From NCBI GenBank assembly GCA_000403255.2, contig KE159575.1, positions 1-61,713 on the forward strand: DNA of 61,713 bases, in the 5' to 3' direction. The stretch is from Lachnospiraceae bacterium 3-1. GTDB lineage: Bacteria; Bacillota; Clostridia; Lachnospirales; Lachnospiraceae. Below the pieces are notes generated by a model. The model worked only from the letters and a program-made list of their open reading frames with translations. It had not been told where the DNA came from and did not search any database. The position numbers were made by a program, and so were the translations under genes. Below are positions 60,185 to 61,713 of the stretch, one piece after another (the first letter of the stretch is position 1; the number at the start of each line of letters is the position of its first letter).

Positions 60185-60217
60185 GAAGCCGGAGAATAGG
60201 GAACCCGGCTTCTTTTT
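60185..60217 (+). terminator. Intrinsic terminator of the GNAT/NTF2 run
   Basis: GAAGCCGG pairs with CCGGCTTC, followed by five T. A second hairpin on the minus strand (CCCTTC/GAAGGG at about 60226-60266, followed by T) ends the opposing DUF6033-type gene. Confidence 0.87.
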
Positions 60218-60279
60218 CGTGTACGGGCAAAAAGAAAACCCTTCCCCCAAAAAGAGAGAAGGGCATTGCCATTATTCTG

Positions 60280-61038
60280 TTACCGCCGGTATCTCCCCGA
60301 CAAAGTCTCCATACCGCTTTCCTTGGAACCGGAAGTCTTGTAGGCATCCCTCCATTCCTGTGCCAGCCTTTTCATTTTCTGCCCGGCTGTTTCCGGGGCA
60401 TCCCCATCTGTCCCCTGCGGCTTTTTAGAGGCATTCGTGGAAAGCCCTTTTCCTCCTTCAGTTCTGAGCCTCTTAAACTCGCCCTCAATCAGTTCCTTGG
60501 CATCCGCTCTGTCCGCCATCTTCTGGAATGCCCGGTCAAGTCCGCTTAATTCTTCCTCCATTGTCATTTTGCGGAAACCCGTCTCTGAATTTTCATCCTC
60601 CACATAACGCTCCCTTGTTCCGTTCCGGTAGCCCTGCACGATTTCATCATAAAGGTTGCCATACGCCCTGACGGAATCCTCCATCTCGTCCACAATGCCG
60701 TATGCGCTTCCTGTCCTCTCCCCTTTCAGCTTTTCCATTTCCCCGGCCAGTTCACCGCCATAGGCGTTTGCAGTCAGTGCGCTTGTGGCCTGTTTTGCCT
60801 GCCTTATAACGCTCTCCTTGTTCCCTTTTGCAACAACCCTGCCCGATATCCCTTTTTCACGGGTCTGTTTCCGATAGCTCTCAATTCCCTCCTGCGAAAT
60901 GGAAACCTTCACCGCATTGTCTGCCTTCGGCTGCGGTGCATCTTTTTCCTTTTCCTGTGTGCTGACCGCCCTGCCATTCTGATACCAGCCGCTTGCCATA
61001 CTCGTCTGGCCCACATTTCCTTCAATATTTACTGACAT
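60280..61038 (-). CDS. DUF6033 family protein
   Basis: A 252-residue protein, MSVNIEGNVGQTSMASGWYQ at the start, with a VKVSISQEGIESYRKQTREK segment and a long charged helical body. This pattern is that of DUF6033 proteins, which are abundant in Lachnospiraceae and unknown in function. GGAGG precedes the ATG. It follows the next gene by 23 bp. It resembles the MNVNGIG proteins at 28-29.5 kb in having a short Asn/Gly-rich start and no signal peptide. Confidence 0.7.
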   Translation of the reverse strand: MSVNIEGNVGQTSMASGWYQNGRAVSTQEKEKDAPQPKADNAVKVSISQEGIESYRKQTREKGISGRVVAKGNKESVIRQAKQATSALTANAYGGELAGEMEKLKGERTGSAYGIVDEMEDSVRAYGNLYDEIVQGYRNGTRERYVEDENSETGFRKMTMEEELSGLDRAFQKMADRADAKELIEGEFKRLRTEGGKGLSTNASKKPQGTDGDAPETAGQKMKRLAQEWRDAYKTSGSKESGMETLSGRYRR

Positions 61039-61061
61039 ACCAAATCCTCCATTTCCAAATT

Positions 61062-61607
61062 TTATGCCCTGAAATCCACCCCGCCGAGCGTCCCGTCAAG
61101 CTGGTCTAAAATGCTCGTGTCAAAGGCGTCTCCCGGTTTCCAGCCCGGATTGTTTTCCCTCACCAGCTTCTCCATCCTTGTGGCATAATCCCCTGCCATT
61201 TTAATCAATGTCCATGAAGCGGATGCACATTCTTTTGCAGAAATGGTACTCAAATACTTATTAACTACATCATGCCTTTTGCTTCCCTCTGGTATCCCTT
61301 TTCCATTGGTGCTAATGAAATCCTGCTTCACTACTTCTGCCAAATCTGCTTTTACCTGTTCCGACACAGGCACGATTTTTTTGTAATCACTTCTTCCTTT
61401 AAGGCATCTCTCAGCGTGTTCTTTGGAAAAGCATGGAACGCCTTCCTCGTTATAATACAAATAACTGTGCTTATACTTCACCCCTCCACTGACATTCGCA
61501 CCCGCCTGCTTGGAAACGCCAGAATTATTTCCATTTTTCTGCGAAAACAGTTTATTCAAAAGGGAATACTGCGAAAGTCCTCTCATATTGTTACTGCTGA
61601 TATTCAT
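61062..61607 (-). CDS. Unknown Lachnospiraceae-type protein
   Basis: A 181-residue protein starting MNISSNNMRGLSQYSLLNKL, with KYKHSYLYYNEEGVPCFSKE and a C-terminal DAFDTSILDQLDGTLGGVDF. No signal peptide or membrane segment. AGGAGGTGAGG precedes the ATG at 61605-61607, and the IS110 left end abuts this ribosome site, so its native promoter is displaced. It is paired with DUF6033, perhaps as a two-gene unit like the paralogue pair at 28.2-29.5 kb. Confidence 0.65.
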   Translation of the reverse strand: MNISSNNMRGLSQYSLLNKLFSQKNGNNSGVSKQAGANVSGGVKYKHSYLYYNEEGVPCFSKEHAERCLKGRSDYKKIVPVSEQVKADLAEVVKQDFISTNGKGIPEGSKRHDVVNKYLSTISAKECASASWTLIKMAGDYATRMEKLVRENNPGWKPGDAFDTSILDQLDGTLGGVDFRA

Positions 61608-61620
61608 ATCCTCACCTCCT

Positions 61621-61713
61621 AGTATAATAATGGTGTAGTCAATCAAGACTACTTGTTTAATAAGTTTCTATAAATCAGATAACAGAAGAAGGTGTTCTTC
61701 CTTCATCAGATGT
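61621..61713. mobile_element. Left end of a second IS110 copy
   Basis: The final bases repeat the IS110 left end at 41314-41406 without mismatch; the identity begins in ACCTCCT at 61614. The recombinase gene must lie beyond the window. Confidence 0.92.

Overview
The window looks like a chromosomal stretch of a gut-type Firmicute, most probably Lachnospiraceae. The evidence is a Clostridia-type pyruvate phosphate dikinase, strong AGGAGG ribosome binding sites, Tn1549/CTn-type conjugation genes, DUF6033-type proteins and IS families usual in that group. It is a mosaic: a few resident genes are embedded in pieces of integrative conjugative elements (ICEs), phage debris and at least nine IS or transposase copies, most of them broken. 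No tRNA, rRNA or CRISPR array was seen.

Left part (1-8850, all minus strand). The end of a transposon with a large serine recombinase, TnpW and DUF3847 genes (1-~2337) abuts the truncated start of a VirD4 coupling-protein gene, so one element appears to sit inside another. The interrupted ICE continues rightwards with PcfB/DUF3801, three unknown genes, a small XRE regulator, and a RepA/ParB/ParA module whose repA carries 23-bp palindromic iterons inside its coding sequence. Two intrinsic terminators sit only 31-44 nt upstream of start codons here, which suggests attenuation.

Middle (8991-35180). ppdK is followed by decayed genes, a MarR-MATE pair and a divergent TetR/hydrolase pair, each with well-formed promoters and dyad operators. 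Next comes a minus-strand operon, DUF4160-DUF2442-HicB-like-unknown-Fic, whose fourth gene is split by an IS. The 6-bp target duplication can be removed exactly to restore the frame. A run of IS remnants encloses a 2.13-kb island (22360-24493) without a single CpG dinucleotide, carrying YkgJ, SecB-like and Rpn-nuclease genes. Then follow a lipoprotein, a phage tail-chaperone pair with a -1 slippery site, two paralogous unknown proteins downstream of an AgrC/AgrA-type two-component system, an SDR gene under a MerR-type promoter, an MBL hydrolase and a YdeI-like protein.

Right part (35550-61713). Base composition becomes GC-richer at about 35.5 kb. A cargo operon (Lrp/AsnC regulator, two PLP aminotransferases, two MATE exporters, an ECF S component) stands opposite a MocR regulator, with an IS110 element between the operon's ribosome binding site and its promoter. 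A mobilisation module (XRE, oriT candidate, MobC, relaxase) ends at a rearrangement scar. An IS21 truncates prgI, after which T4SS genes (VirB6, VirB2-like, VirD4 C-terminus) run on the minus strand, interspersed with redox, acetyltransferase and kinase-like cargo. The last 100 bp repeat the IS110 left end exactly, again fused directly to a Shine-Dalgarno sequence. This suggests that the RNA-guided IS110 recombinase targets ribosome binding sites.
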